DNA of 64,000 nt from JASGTU01 sp963821815 (GCA_963821815.1 CAWGFG010000006.1:1426001-1490000), one strand, 5' to 3'. Positions 40,852 through 50,376 are shown, counted from the first letter of the stretch. A program made the numbers and translations. The notes: a model not told the origin generated them from the letters alone.

Positions 40852-41997
40852 ATGTTACAGCTGACAGCCATTACCAAACGATACGGTGACGACGTTCTAG
40901 CCTTGAAAGGCGTTGACCTCTCTGTTGCGTCCGGTGAAATTATCTGTTTACTCGGTCCAAGTGGCTGTGGCAAGACGACGCTGCTGCGTATCATCGCCGG
41001 GCTCGAACTAGCCGACTCTGGCACGATTGAATTGGCGAGTCAGGACCTCTCGCGCGTACCGGTCCACGAGCGGCATTTCGGCTATATGTTCCAAGATTTC
41101 GCACTGTTTCCGCACAAGTCCGTGGCTGAGAATATAGCGTTCGGCCTTCGAATGAAGAACATGGCTCGTGACCGTATCGACAATCGAGTGGACGAGATGC
41201 TGGCGCTTGTAGGGTTGAGCGGATACGGTGCACGTTCAGTTTTCGAGCTGAGCGGAGGCGAACGACAGCGCGTGGCGTTGGCGCGCAGCCTGGCGCCAAA
41301 TCCGCGCCTGGTGATGCTAGACGAGCCATTAGGCAGCCTAGACCGCACCCTACGCGAGTCGTTGAGTCTCGAACTGCGTTCGATTCTGAAACAGGTCGAC
41401 GTCACAGCCATCTACGTGACGCATGATCAGGAAGAAGCGTTCACTATAGCGGATCGCATCGCAGTAATGATGGCTGGCAAAATCGTCCAAATTGATACGC
41501 CACAGATGATTTATGCACAGCCGAGCAACGCGGCGGTAGCTCGCTTTCTGGGACTGAACGCACTGCTGCCCATTCGCCTGTCAGAATCTGATTCGAGTCG
41601 TGTCGAAACAGCGCTGGGTGCGTTTGACAGCGCGTTGCTGCCATCGCCAGTTCCGTCAGAGGGCGGACTGCTGCTCATTCGACCGGACAGCGCCCGCATC
41701 GTCGAATCTCCGATTTCCGCCGACGTAGCCTATCCGTACTTGCAACCTCAACAAGACCAACGCGGCGAGACATTGCGTCTCACTGCTTATCTTGAGGACG
41801 TATCGTTCAGGGGCAGCCAGAACCGACTTGTGGTACGCATGCCGACCGCGCCAGCACCGACGACGCTGGCCTTCGATGTGCCGGTATACCAGTCCAGCCT
41901 GCAGGATGGCGCGCTCAGGCGGGCGTCTCTGCCAGACATCGGCAAGCCCATCGTGCTTACAATTTTTCCGGACTTAACGACGGTATTGCCGGACTAA
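40852..41997 (+). CDS. thiQ: Thiamine-type ABC transporter ATP-binding protein
   Basis: ATPase of about 381 residues. Walker A GPSGCGKTT is at 35-43, the signature is LSGGERQRVALARS, Walker B is RLVMLDEPLG, and the switch histidine is in IYVTHDQEEA. The C-terminal 150 residues form a TOBE-like regulatory domain, making it longer than E. coli ThiQ and closer to PotA/FbpC-type ATPases. I start at ATG 40852 (family-like MLQLTAITKRYGDD); ATG 40789 would add 21 residues and overlap the preceding gene. The riboswitch-led operon assigns it to thiamine uptake. Confidence 0.9.
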   Translation: MLQLTAITKRYGDDVLALKGVDLSVASGEIICLLGPSGCGKTTLLRIIAGLELADSGTIELASQDLSRVPVHERHFGYMFQDFALFPHKSVAENIAFGLRMKNMARDRIDNRVDEMLALVGLSGYGARSVFELSGGERQRVALARSLAPNPRLVMLDEPLGSLDRTLRESLSLELRSILKQVDVTAIYVTHDQEEAFTIADRIAVMMAGKIVQIDTPQMIYAQPSNAAVARFLGLNALLPIRLSESDSSRVETALGAFDSALLPSPVPSEGGLLLIRPDSARIVESPISADVAYPYLQPQQDQRGETLRLTAYLEDVSFRGSQNRLVVRMPTAPAPTTLAFDVPVYQSSLQDGALRRASLPDIGKPIVLTIFPDLTTVLPD

Positions 41998-42090
41998 TAT
42001 TCGTTATTTATGTGAGTATTTCGTATTTAAAAGCGAGGTCGCCGTCGTTGATTTGGCAGGACAGCGAAACGGCACACGTATCGGAAGGTT

Positions 42091-42939
42091 TTATTCTGCC
42101 GGGATGAGCAAGGTTTGATCGCTGGTGTTGGCAGCCGCCCATGCGTCGGTACCGTCGTCCAAGCGTACTCGCCACCAGACGATGGTATCATTTGTACCCT
42201 CTGCGAATTGTGGACCGTCGATGACGACCGCAGTGTCGCTGTCCATCATATAGCCCAGTGGGATGCCCAAGTCAGCACCGGGCTCACTGCGTAACGTTAG
42301 GCGCAGGTCCGGTACGATTGCGACCCTAGTCCCGACGGAAATATCGGCACGGGCATTCTTGCTCGGCGGCAACGGGATGTCTAGTACATCCGTCGGCTGG
42401 ACATCAGCGCCCGACCTTGAACCGGATACCACCATTTCCTGCATCGCAGCCAATGGTGACTCTTCATCGCTGGAAAGACCGGCCATAAATGCGCTGATAG
42501 AGCCGCCGCCGAGTGCAAAAAGCAATAGCGCTGCAATCGCGACAACCGCCACTACGCTGATGCCCGCTACAAGACGCATCGGCAAGGCGAAGCCGGAAGA
42601 TGAGGACTCAGGCGCATCTTCGCTCAGACGTACATTGATCGCATCGCGCATTTGACTCGTCTCAATGATCTCCATGGGTACGGTCAATTCGCTGCTGTAG
42701 GTGCTTTGCAGCACTTGCTTTGCCTGGCGAATGGCGCCTTCTTGTATATGGCTGGGCAGACCGTCGTGCAGCTGAAGCTCAGAACGTACAGGCTGCTTAT
42801 GCCCGTCCAACAGCACCAGCAGTCCAGCTACGGGCCAAGAGCCGGTATCGGTAATGTTGAAATAATCTGCGTCAATGGCTTTCGAGGCTAGCTCGTCACT
42901 CGCCAAAGCATGTCGACGGAAATCTTCTTGCGCGGTCAC
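42091..42939 (-). CDS. Membrane-anchored protein with C-terminal SH3-like domain
   Basis: 282 residues. The soluble N-terminal part (about 125 residues) is followed by one membrane helix (VAGISVVAVVAIAALLLFAL, about 129-148) and an extracytoplasmic region ending in an SH3b-like domain (LRLTLRSEPGADLGIPLGY...WWRVRLDDGTDAWAA). I do not recognise the N-terminal part. The start is GTG 42939, two nt after the upstream lipoprotein stop, with GGAGAG supplied by the end of that gene. The two are probably translated together and may form one envelope complex (inference). Confidence 0.72.
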   Translation of the reverse strand: MTAQEDFRRHALASDELASKAIDADYFNITDTGSWPVAGLLVLLDGHKQPVRSELQLHDGLPSHIQEGAIRQAKQVLQSTYSSELTVPMEIIETSQMRDAINVRLSEDAPESSSSGFALPMRLVAGISVVAVVAIAALLLFALGGGSISAFMAGLSSDEESPLAAMQEMVVSGSRSGADVQPTDVLDIPLPPSKNARADISVGTRVAIVPDLRLTLRSEPGADLGIPLGYMMDSDTAVVIDGPQFAEGTNDTIVWWRVRLDDGTDAWAAANTSDQTLLIPAE

Positions 42940-42941
42940 TA

Positions 42942-43766
42942 CTACTCTCCAGCCAGGGTAGGCAGTTGCACAGACACAACCCCACCAACCTGAATCGCCT
43001 TATCGTCAAAATGTATCGTGCGTATGTTGTACTCTACGGGAACATCCGGACGCAAATTACCGCGCCAGTGGATGCTGTCGCCCATCTTCCGATATGGATA
43101 ATCACCTTCTGAAATGCCTGTAATAATTGCCCCGCGATCATGTGACCCGCCGTAGCCGTAGGTAGTGCCAGGGATGGTGCTGCCAGTGCTGACTTGCGTA
43201 ACGAACGGGAACGTCAGTTTATCACCGCGTATGCGTTCGCCGGTCATGACCGGATTGATACCAGGTATCGCCAGTTGATGCACGCCGGCAACGCGGACGC
43301 TCCCATCAGAGACACGGTAAATGCGCATGCGGCTGTTGTACGTGCTGCCGGGCAGCGAAGGCCATTCGCCGTCGTAGTCCACGGAATCGCCGACAACACG
43401 AACGCTGCGCATTCCGCTGATGTCGAATTCAGCTCCGCCCTCGGTCGTTTGCAACAGCGTGATATCAGTTCCGGGAATTTTGTCGCCAGCGTTGATCTTG
43501 TGCTGCACAGGACCGCGGTAGACGATGCCGCCGGGCAGGCTTTCCAGCAGAGGCAGCGAATCCAGCCCAGGCAGGTCTGCCAGGTCACTCAAGTCAGGCA
43601 GACCCAGTTCTTGCCAGTTGTCGATCACATCCTGAAAATCCACAGGCAGACCGTATGACTGCTCTTCTGTGCCGAATATGGACGATAAAACGCCTTGAAT
43701 TGCGCTACATCCAGACAAAGTGCCGACTGTGCCGAATAACAGAATAGCTAGCAGTACATTCTTCAT
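42942..43766 (-). CDS. Lipoprotein of unknown function
   Basis: 274 residues with a signal peptide and lipobox LSGC (residues 17-20 of MKNVLLAILLFGTVGTLSGC). A Leu/Asp/Pro-rich segment (LPDLSDLADLPGLDSLPLLESLPGG) follows. The rest is beta-rich with repeated short units built around phrases such as KIPGTDITLL, SLPGSTYNS and TIPGTTYGY. No family recognised. GAGGGG lies 9 nt before ATG 43766. It is directly upstream of, and probably coupled to, the SH3-like membrane protein. Confidence 0.75.
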   Translation of the reverse strand: MKNVLLAILLFGTVGTLSGCSAIQGVLSSIFGTEEQSYGLPVDFQDVIDNWQELGLPDLSDLADLPGLDSLPLLESLPGGIVYRGPVQHKINAGDKIPGTDITLLQTTEGGAEFDISGMRSVRVVGDSVDYDGEWPSLPGSTYNSRMRIYRVSDGSVRVAGVHQLAIPGINPVMTGERIRGDKLTFPFVTQVSTGSTIPGTTYGYGGSHDRGAIITGISEGDYPYRKMGDSIHWRGNLRPDVPVEYNIRTIHFDDKAIQVGGVVSVQLPTLAGE

Positions 43767-43849
43767 GAGGTTGAGCCCCTCTCAGTAAGTCACTATGCAG
43801 TCCCAAACCTGACTGTACTCTTGCTGCACCTTCTCGAAAATCCGACTGG

Positions 43850-44227
43850 CTAGTAAGCGCCGATTTCAACCAGTCGCTCATCCGAAATTCCGAAATGATG
43901 CGCAACCTCGTGCAGGACCGTACGACGCACCTGCTTTCGAACGGCGTCCTCGTCATCCGGCGGGCAGACCCGAAGTATGGGCCCGCGAAAGATCGTGACT
44001 CTATCCGGCGCGACCAGACCGTAGTGTGTTGTGCGTTCTGTGAGCGGGATGCCCTCGTACAAACCCAGCAAGATATGACCGGGTGCGACGCCGGCGCTTG
44101 CCATTTGATAGGGCGAAGGCCAGTCCATTACCTGAACACCTAGGTTGTCGACTACAGCCCAAAATTCATCGGGAATTGAGTCAAGCGCTTCCTCAACGAG
44201 TTGCTCGAACCGTTCACTAGAGATCAT
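43850..44227 (-). CDS. Small zincin-like metallopeptidase (PF06262-like)
   Basis: About 125 residues, cytoplasmic. The zinc motif HEVAHHFGI (HExxH) sits near the C-terminus in VLHEVAHHFGISDERL, and GILLGLYEG-like HILLGLYEGIPLTER precedes it, matching the short metallopeptidase family (PF06262-like). The substrate is unknown. I take ATG 44227 (MISSERFEQLVEEALDSIP), since family members start close to this block; a TTG at 44254 is also in frame. It is divergent from a secreted subtilase, with a long inverted repeat between them. Confidence 0.8.
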   Translation of the reverse strand: MISSERFEQLVEEALDSIPDEFWAVVDNLGVQVMDWPSPYQMASAGVAPGHILLGLYEGIPLTERTTHYGLVAPDRVTIFRGPILRVCPPDDEDAVRKQVRRTVLHEVAHHFGISDERLVEIGAY

Positions 44228-44254
44228 ACGCAGATTTACGCCTATGTGTTTCAA

Positions 44255-44612
44255 CGCTCGATAGTTTTCCTATGTGCAAAGAACTAGATACCACATTCTT
44301 GTATGTGCACGTGTGCACATACAAGAATGTGCAATGGGCTGTATTCTAGCACATTTTGTTGAGTGTCTCGAGCCGTATATGCCTACAACAGTTATCAAGA
44401 CGACTTCGTAGCATAAACATCAATCAGCGCTACTTATGCCGCATCATACGATGCCTCTTTGGCTATTGCACTTTCGTGAAACATTGGTAAGCTTACGAAC
44501 GTTAAGAGATTATCGGAATTTGTCGCAACGGAACACCGAAGCTATACGTTTGAAGGTATGGATGTAGGTATAGAAATATCCCGCTCTGTTGGTTATTTGG
44601 AATGAGACGCAC
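44255..44612. other. Divergent intergenic region, zincin and subtilase
   Basis: A 358-nt gap between the zincin gene and the chosen subtilase start. Its main content is the 19-bp-arm inverted repeat at 44292-44331. The rest is AT-richer than the flanks. No small gene was convincing. Confidence 0.5.
44292..44331. repeat. Perfect inverted repeat, 19-bp arms with 2-nt spacer
   Basis: CACATTCTTGTATGTGCAC (44292-44310), spacer GT, then its exact reverse complement (44313-44331). It lies about 65 nt upstream of the zincin start and 280 nt upstream of the subtilase start, in a divergent region where two transcripts begin rather than end. An operator or a hairpin element is likely; no T tract flanks it. 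Confidence 0.85.
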
Positions 44613-46907
44613 GTGCTGAGATATCGAACGTACTTCCTTCTACTCCTGGTTTTTGCCTTACTCTTAGCGCCAGGCGCCGTCTCTGCGCGTGACGCGACGG
44701 CGCCCGCCGCTCAAGATGCACCTAGTCAGCCAGAGACGTTGCTGATCGGCGTGGAACAAGGACTCACGTTTGAGCAGGTTGCCGAGCAGATGGCCAACGC
44801 AGGTCTGCAGTTGGTCCACTACTGGGAGCGTTTTGCCGTCGCTGAAGTGGTTGCGCCGGTGCCGGCAGAGGCGACTGCCATGACCGCTGCCGTCCAGGAA
44901 TCGACAGCGATTGTTGCCGCGGCCAATCCGCAGTTTCGGTATGTCGAGCCAAATCAGCTTGTTTACGCTGCTTCAGCCCCTGCTGCGTTTACCGATCCGC
45001 CTGCTGAGGAGCCAACACCGAATGATCCGCGTTTTGCCGAACAGTATGCACCCGTAAAAGTGCAGTCCGTCGAATCCTGGAACATATCAAAAGGCGACAG
45101 TAATGTCGTCATCGGCGTCATCGATAGCGGGTATCAGCCTGACCATCCCGACCTGCAAGACGCCAACATTTGGTCGAACGAAGCGGAAGTAAACGGCGTC
45201 GCCGGCGTGGACGATGACGGCAATGGCTACATCGACGATTTCCACGGCTGGGACTGGTTCTCAAGTGTCACAGGCGACAATGATCCCACCGATGAGCTAT
45301 GCGGACACGGTACGCATACACTTGGTACAATCGCTGCTGTGACGAATAACAACGTAGGCGTAGCCAATGTTGGTGGAAGTATCTCAGTTGCGCCGCTTCG
45401 GATGCTCGGCAGCAGCCTGTGTTCTGGAAGCATGCCAGGTCTGCTCAGTGCGATCTTCTACGCCATTGATCAGGATATGGATATCGTAAGCCTGAGCTTA
45501 ACCACGTACACCGAGAGTGCAAGTCTTCAGGATGCGGTGGAAGCGGCGCATGATGCGGGCGTAATTGTGGTTGCGGCGGCAGGAAACTACAACAGCAGCG
45601 TATTATGGCCTGCTGCGTATCCGGAGGTCGTTGCGGTAGCCGCGACAACCAGTTCGGATATTCGCTGGGTTGATGGCCCAAGCCAGGGAAGCAACTATGG
45701 GCCTGAAATCGACGTAGCGGCGCCGGGTCAGAGTGTTCTCAGCACTTGGATCGGCAGCAACTATCTCTATAAAACAGGCACGAGCATGGCTACCCCGCAC
45801 GTGAGTGCGCTTTTCGGCCTGCTTCGAAGTCTTCGCCCCGACCTCAGCGGCGATGATCTGTTGGCAATCATGAAGGACACAGCGGACGACGTCAACGCAG
45901 ACACGTATCCTGGCGACGACGATTATCTTGGCGCAGGCCGCATCAACTACTACAGCGCACTTATGGCTGCATCCAGCGACATAGCCATTTCAGTCGACGG
46001 TCCGTTCGAATCTCCCGTTGCTCCAGGGGAAAAAGTATCGTTTGATGTGAGTGCAAAGGCAGGCGGCAGTAGGCCAGTCCGTGGCGCTTCAGTTTATGTG
46101 CAGCTGCTGTCCGCCAGCCAATCTGCCGAAGCCGACTCCAGCAGCGCTGCCACGACGGTGCTGCGTTCGTTTACCGATGCTAGTGGCGTTGCCAGCTTTG
46201 AGCTATCCTTTCCGATTACTCCTGGGGAGTATGTCCTACGCACTCAACTAGGCGCCTCTGTAGTAGATCGCGCGATCAGTGTAAACCTGCCGCCCGAACT
46301 CACAGTCTTCACATCGACCTTAGACGTGGGCACTGATTCAACGCCGCTTGAAGTTCGCGTGGTAGACATTAACGGCGATACTGTGACTGGAGATACTCAG
46401 ATCAATCTGGAGGCAACTATCGGCCATTTTGATGTTGACGCTTCAGAGGTTACGGCAGTTGCCGTTGACGGACTCTTCACATATACGCTCTACGCAGGAA
46501 AGTTGGCGGGTAAGGGAACGATAACAGTCACCGCACCGACAGGTTATGCAACACAGGACATCGTCGTGTTGCCGGGCGAGCCGGAAGTTGTGAGCCTAGA
46601 GCAGCAGACCGGTCTGTCGGCTGACGCGGGTTATATTTACGTGCCCTTCGAGTTAAGCGTGATGGATATGTTCGGTAACAGTGTGACGGACGGCACACAA
46701 GTGGCAGTTACGGACAACATTAGTTCGACGAATGAAATTGTGGCGACCTCCGGCGGTAAGGCAGAATTGGAGATTGCCGTGCCAACGGCAAATCGCGAGT
46801 CAGTTTATGTGACCGCCCTAATTGCAGGAACCAACATCAGTCATACGGTCGAGGCGGTCAACGTGCTGCCCCAGTTGTATTTTCCCTGGTTAGTTCAACC
46901 GGAGTAG
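44613..46907 (+). CDS. Secreted subtilisin-like serine protease (S8) with Ig-like C-terminal domains
   Basis: About 764 residues. A signal peptide (FLLLLVFALLLAPGAVSA) and an I9-like propeptide (about 35-120) precede the S8 domain. The triad is D170 in IGVIDSGYQPDHPDL, H about 232 in CGHGTHTLG and S about 391 in GTSMATPHVS; the oxyanion Asn is in AAAGNYNSS. Two to three Ig/invasin-like beta domains follow (VDGPFESPVAPGEKVSFDV onward). I chose GTG 44613 because GAGA is suitably spaced and the signal peptide starts there; TTG 44589 is also in frame. Likely an extracellular scavenging protease. Confidence 0.9.
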   Translation: MLRYRTYFLLLLVFALLLAPGAVSARDATAPAAQDAPSQPETLLIGVEQGLTFEQVAEQMANAGLQLVHYWERFAVAEVVAPVPAEATAMTAAVQESTAIVAAANPQFRYVEPNQLVYAASAPAAFTDPPAEEPTPNDPRFAEQYAPVKVQSVESWNISKGDSNVVIGVIDSGYQPDHPDLQDANIWSNEAEVNGVAGVDDDGNGYIDDFHGWDWFSSVTGDNDPTDELCGHGTHTLGTIAAVTNNNVGVANVGGSISVAPLRMLGSSLCSGSMPGLLSAIFYAIDQDMDIVSLSLTTYTESASLQDAVEAAHDAGVIVVAAAGNYNSSVLWPAAYPEVVAVAATTSSDIRWVDGPSQGSNYGPEIDVAAPGQSVLSTWIGSNYLYKTGTSMATPHVSALFGLLRSLRPDLSGDDLLAIMKDTADDVNADTYPGDDDYLGAGRINYYSALMAASSDIAISVDGPFESPVAPGEKVSFDVSAKAGGSRPVRGASVYVQLLSASQSAEADSSSAATTVLRSFTDASGVASFELSFPITPGEYVLRTQLGASVVDRAISVNLPPELTVFTSTLDVGTDSTPLEVRVVDINGDTVTGDTQINLEATIGHFDVDASEVTAVAVDGLFTYTLYAGKLAGKGTITVTAPTGYATQDIVVLPGEPEVVSLEQQTGLSADAGYIYVPFELSVMDMFGNSVTDGTQVAVTDNISSTNEIVATSGGKAELEIAVPTANRESVYVTALIAGTNISHTVEAVNVLPQLYFPWLVQPE

Positions 46908-46945
46908 TCACTAATCAAAAGCTTCATAGCTTACCTTCAAGCTAA

Positions 46946-46978
46946 ACGCCCGCCTGACTAGCACATTCAAGCGGGCGT
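46946..46978. terminator. Terminator hairpin between convergent genes
   Basis: ACGCCCGC (46946-46953) pairs with GCGGGCGT (46971-46978) around a 17-nt loop. On the minus strand it is followed by TTTAGC, giving weak termination for yggT; on the plus strand it follows the subtilase stop by 38 nt. It is probably bidirectional. Confidence 0.55.
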
Positions 46979-47013
46979 CAATATGTGTAAGAGACAATCA
47001 GGCGCACAAGCGT

Positions 47014-47292
47014 CTAGAACATCTGGCGCAGTACTGAGCTCAGGAAGATGAGCGCAAAGAACGCCACCATGATCGACACGTCGATGGTCCCGCCAATGGG
47101 CGGGATGAGGCGACGAATCGGCTCTAGAATCGGCTCCGTGACGGCGTGCAGCGGCGGCGCTATTTGCTGGTAGATGTTCTGCACAGTCTCATTCCCCGGA
47201 AACAGGGATGGCAGCCAGCTAATCAAAGCTCTTGCCAGCAATATATAGCTGTACAACTGTATGAAAATAAGCAATAGTTGAGCGACCTGCAT
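47014..47292 (-). CDS. yggT: YggT family membrane protein
   Basis: 92 residues with two hydrophobic segments (QLLLIFIQLYSYILLARALISW and VSIMVAFFALIFLSSVL) separated by the YggT signature PPLHAVTEPILEPIRRLIPP. The family is linked to osmotic tolerance and cell division in other bacteria, without a defined mechanism. GGGGAG precedes ATG 47292. It follows proC and yggS, the common neighbourhood for this gene. Confidence 0.9.
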   Translation of the reverse strand: MQVAQLLLIFIQLYSYILLARALISWLPSLFPGNETVQNIYQQIAPPLHAVTEPILEPIRRLIPPIGGTIDVSIMVAFFALIFLSSVLRQMF

Positions 47293-47357
47293 TCAATACT
47301 CCCCGTTCTACGACTAAACGTTCGCTTATATCAGACTATACACGCCATGGAACGATA

Positions 47358-48173
47358 TCACGAATCCCCAAGCTCTACACTGCGCCTATAGGCTGCCTGG
47401 ATGGCACGCAACATAGTGGCGCGGATGGCGCCGGCCTCCAGTTCATACAGACCGGCAGCGGTTGTACCGGCGGGGCTGGTGACGCGGTTGCGCAATTCTG
47501 CCGGATGCAGTCCCGTTTCGCGCAGTAGTGCGAGACTGCCTTGCATGGTCTGTAGGACTAGTTTTTCGGCATCGGCGCGGCTGAAGCCGATATGAACACC
47601 GGCATCGATCATCGCTTCGGCGACGAGAAAGACAAACGCCGGGCCTGAACCGCTCAACCCCGTAGCCATGTCCAGGTAGCGCTCTTCGTGTACCTCAATC
47701 TTCTCGCCCAGCGCACCGAGGATGACCTCCACCTGAGCTTTTTGGGCATCCGAAACGGTTGGCGTTGCGGTCCAGACCGTAGCGCCCATGCCAATCTGTG
47801 CCGGCGTGTTGGGCATGCAGCGCACAATGCGTTCGCTGGCCAAATGGTTTTCTATCAGCGCGATGGGTACGCCAGCCATGATGCTCAGCACCAGGCTTTC
47901 GGCAGCAATTGCGCCATGTAATTCGCTCATCACATGGGCAGCAACCTGTGGTTTGACGCATAACATGACAATGTCTGCACCGGCAACGGCTGACTTGTTG
48001 TCGTTCGTAACCTGGACGCCATAGGTCTTTTCTACCTGTTGGCGACGTGCTTCAACGGGATCGCTGGCACTGATGGACGAAGCAGCCAGTGCGCCGTCCT
48101 CCAGCAGTCCTCGAATAATCGCTTCGCCCATGGCGCCGCTGCCAATGAAGGCAATTCGGTTCACGTCGAGCAT
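47358..48173 (-). CDS. proC: Pyrroline-5-carboxylate reductase
   Basis: Last step of proline biosynthesis: NAD(P)H-dependent reduction of pyrroline-5-carboxylate. 271 residues. The Rossmann motif IAFIGSGAMGEAIIRG is at 8-23. The family signature GLSGSGPAFVFLVAEAMIDAGV and VTSPAGTTAAGLYELE near the C-terminus are present. ATG 48173 is preceded by GGAGGAG five nt upstream; the longer TTG start would overlap that site. It lies downstream of yggS, a usual pairing. Confidence 0.95.
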   Translation of the reverse strand: MLDVNRIAFIGSGAMGEAIIRGLLEDGALAASSISASDPVEARRQQVEKTYGVQVTNDNKSAVAGADIVMLCVKPQVAAHVMSELHGAIAAESLVLSIMAGVPIALIENHLASERIVRCMPNTPAQIGMGATVWTATPTVSDAQKAQVEVILGALGEKIEVHEERYLDMATGLSGSGPAFVFLVAEAMIDAGVHIGFSRADAEKLVLQTMQGSLALLRETGLHPAELRNRVTSPAGTTAAGLYELEAGAIRATMLRAIQAAYRRSVELGDS

Positions 48174-48215
48174 CTTCTCCTCCGAATTCAACTCAAACGA
48201 ACTGTTAGGCTTCAG

Positions 48216-48917
48216 CTAAATATGGTTTCTTTCACCGAAGATAGCCGAGCCAACGCGCACGATGGTAGCGCCTTCTTCCACAGCTACTTCGTAATCTTGC
48301 GTCATCCCCATGGACAGCTCAGACCAATCGACGGATGAATACTGATTCGCCAACTCGTCTCGTAAGGCGCGAAGCTGAGCAAAATAGGACCTCACCTTTT
48401 CAGGATCATCCACAATGGGGGCCATGGTCATGAGACCATGCACTCGGATGCCCGGCAGTGTGACAATTTCGGCAACCTCTTTGCGCAGTTCGGCAGGGCT
48501 GAATCCGTGCTTGGACTCCTCGCCGCTTACGTTCACTTCGAGCAGTACCTCTGTAATCGTCTCCGCCTCAAGCGCATCGCGGCTCATACGGATGACAATC
48601 TTCATTCGGTCCACAGAGTGCACCAGTTCAAACGGACCGACAGTTAACGAAGTTTTGCGACTCTGAATAGAGCCGATCATATGCCAGCGTATCTCGTCCA
48701 GGCCAAGTTCGCGTGCCGCTTCAACTTTCTGCCACAGTTCTTCCAGCCGGTTCTCGCCGAATGCGCGCTGTCCCGCCGCATAAGCCGCAACAATATCCTC
48801 CATGGGCTTGGTCTTGCTCACAGCCAGCAAAGTGACTTCAGACGCGTCACGCCCGGCGCGACTCGCTGCTTGGCTGATATGCGTACGCACTTCGAAGAGA
48901 CGTGCTTGGATTGACAC
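48216..48917 (-). CDS. yggS: PLP homeostasis protein, YggS family
   Basis: PLP-binding TIM-barrel protein (alanine-racemase N-domain fold) that buffers PLP levels and shows no known catalysis. 233 residues from GTG 48917. The PLP lysine is K35 in LLAVSKTKP; FGENRLEELWQK, WHMIGSIQSRK and the phosphate-binding SMGMTQDYEVAVEEGATIVRVG match the family. GAGGG lies just before GTG 48917. The frame is open to 48998, but no start there is better. It is followed by proC. Confidence 0.93.
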   Translation of the reverse strand: MSIQARLFEVRTHISQAASRAGRDASEVTLLAVSKTKPMEDIVAAYAAGQRAFGENRLEELWQKVEAARELGLDEIRWHMIGSIQSRKTSLTVGPFELVHSVDRMKIVIRMSRDALEAETITEVLLEVNVSGEESKHGFSPAELRKEVAEIVTLPGIRVHGLMTMAPIVDDPEKVRSYFAQLRALRDELANQYSSVDWSELSMGMTQDYEVAVEEGATIVRVGSAIFGERNHI

Positions 48918-49087
48918 GAGGCCCTCACTGTCCAATTCGACAACTATCAGTACAAGATGAGCATTGAACCGACACGCACCTGTACCCGGATATCCCATTG
49001 TACCAGTGAATGGGCGACGATTCTAAATCGTGGGGCAACGTCAACCATAGGCGTGATGACGGCCGTGAGTACACTCCAACGCGAACT

Positions 49088-50324
49088 CTACTGAGGATCA
49101 GTTGTGAACCAGTTGACGAGATAACATTTATCGGCCAAACCCGCCGCCGGAATGAACGTCCGGAATTCCGCGATCGGCAGCAATGAACTTGTTGTAGGGG
49201 ATGAAACAAAGCGAATGACCATCGGATCGCTCCAGACGCCTGGATAACGCTGATTTGGCGAGGCGCCGTCCGGCGGAGCGGGAGGCTGCTCAGCCCGAGC
49301 GCGAATGCGGAACTGGAACTCCGAATCAGACTTAAGCGTATGGAACTCCATACTGCTTTGGGCTTCCGGGACGGCGGTAGCCAGATCGATCCACTCCTCA
49401 CAGCCCTTCTGGCGCACTTGAATATCGATCATGGTTTCGTAGGTGCCGCCAACCACGGCATCCGCATCGATGGAACTGTCACAGCTCCAGTTCAACTCGG
49501 CGCTTAGACGATCGACCACCTTGTGTTCGACGCTCTCGAACCAGGCTTTCGGCGCACGAATCAGGCTGATGGAGTCAATGAAACCGTGATTGCCGTGATG
49601 CTGATATGGAGCGTAGAGACGGGCATAGACTGTAATTTGACCAGCTTCAGCCTGTGCAGCCATACGTAAATTCACCCACCCGACGCGCTTGTTATCCCCG
49701 TCGACGAAATTACGCAGGTCCTCGGTCCACTGGATGGCATCACTTGAGGGATCATCGCCACCCGTGGGGTCGATGCCAAGCGCTTTGACGATATAGACAT
49801 CGTCAGGACAATCGGACGGGACGGCGCTGCCACCACACAGGCTCAACATCCATCCGCTGACGCTGTAGTCCGCGCCTGGCATGGCGGCTGCTTTCTGGCT
49901 CAGAATGACATCAAATGGCTTGCCGGGAACGGGCGGCGTTTCCAAGTCCTGGGCGCGCACCAGGACGCTGTCACGCCCTTCGATGCGTTCTACATGTGCG
50001 TTGCTGGTGTAACAGCTACCACCCGAATCAGTGCGCTGCTCAAAGAAGATGCGTGCACTGCCGATGTAGGGTGACCCTTCTGCTCTGGCGATTGTCCAGC
50101 CATTCGGCGATAGAACTTCCTCGCCGGTGGGAATGGTTATCGGCGTGAAACCAACCTCGCATTCCATGTTCGGGTTATTGAGAACGGGTGCGAAAGGTGG
50201 AATGGTGCCGTAGTCTGTGGCTGCCTGCACCGCCGAAGTCGACCGCAACCATTGAAAGCATGCACATCGCCAGGATGGATGCGAATATAAGTGCGTATCT
50301 GAGATTGCTTGATATTAATTTCAT
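49088..50324 (-). pseudogene. Secreted beta-rich protein with apparent frameshift after the signal peptide
   Basis: A clear signal peptide, MKLISSNLRYALIFASILAM plus a small-residue cleavage region, is encoded from ATG 50324. That frame hits TAA near 50167. The mature part (RSTSAVQAATDYGTIPPFAPVL onward, about 386 codons to 49088) continues in a different frame from about 50248, where no good start exists. A single 1-nt loss near 50240-50250 would join them. The mature part is beta-rich with a fibronectin-III-like C-terminal section; the family is not recognised. It is either a recent pseudogene or a sequence error. Confidence covers the gene and the frame change, not the function. Confidence 0.7.
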
Positions 50325-50376
50325 ATTTGCATCTTCGCGTGGAAGTAGCCGGAATGGATCGGCGGAATGATGTGAA

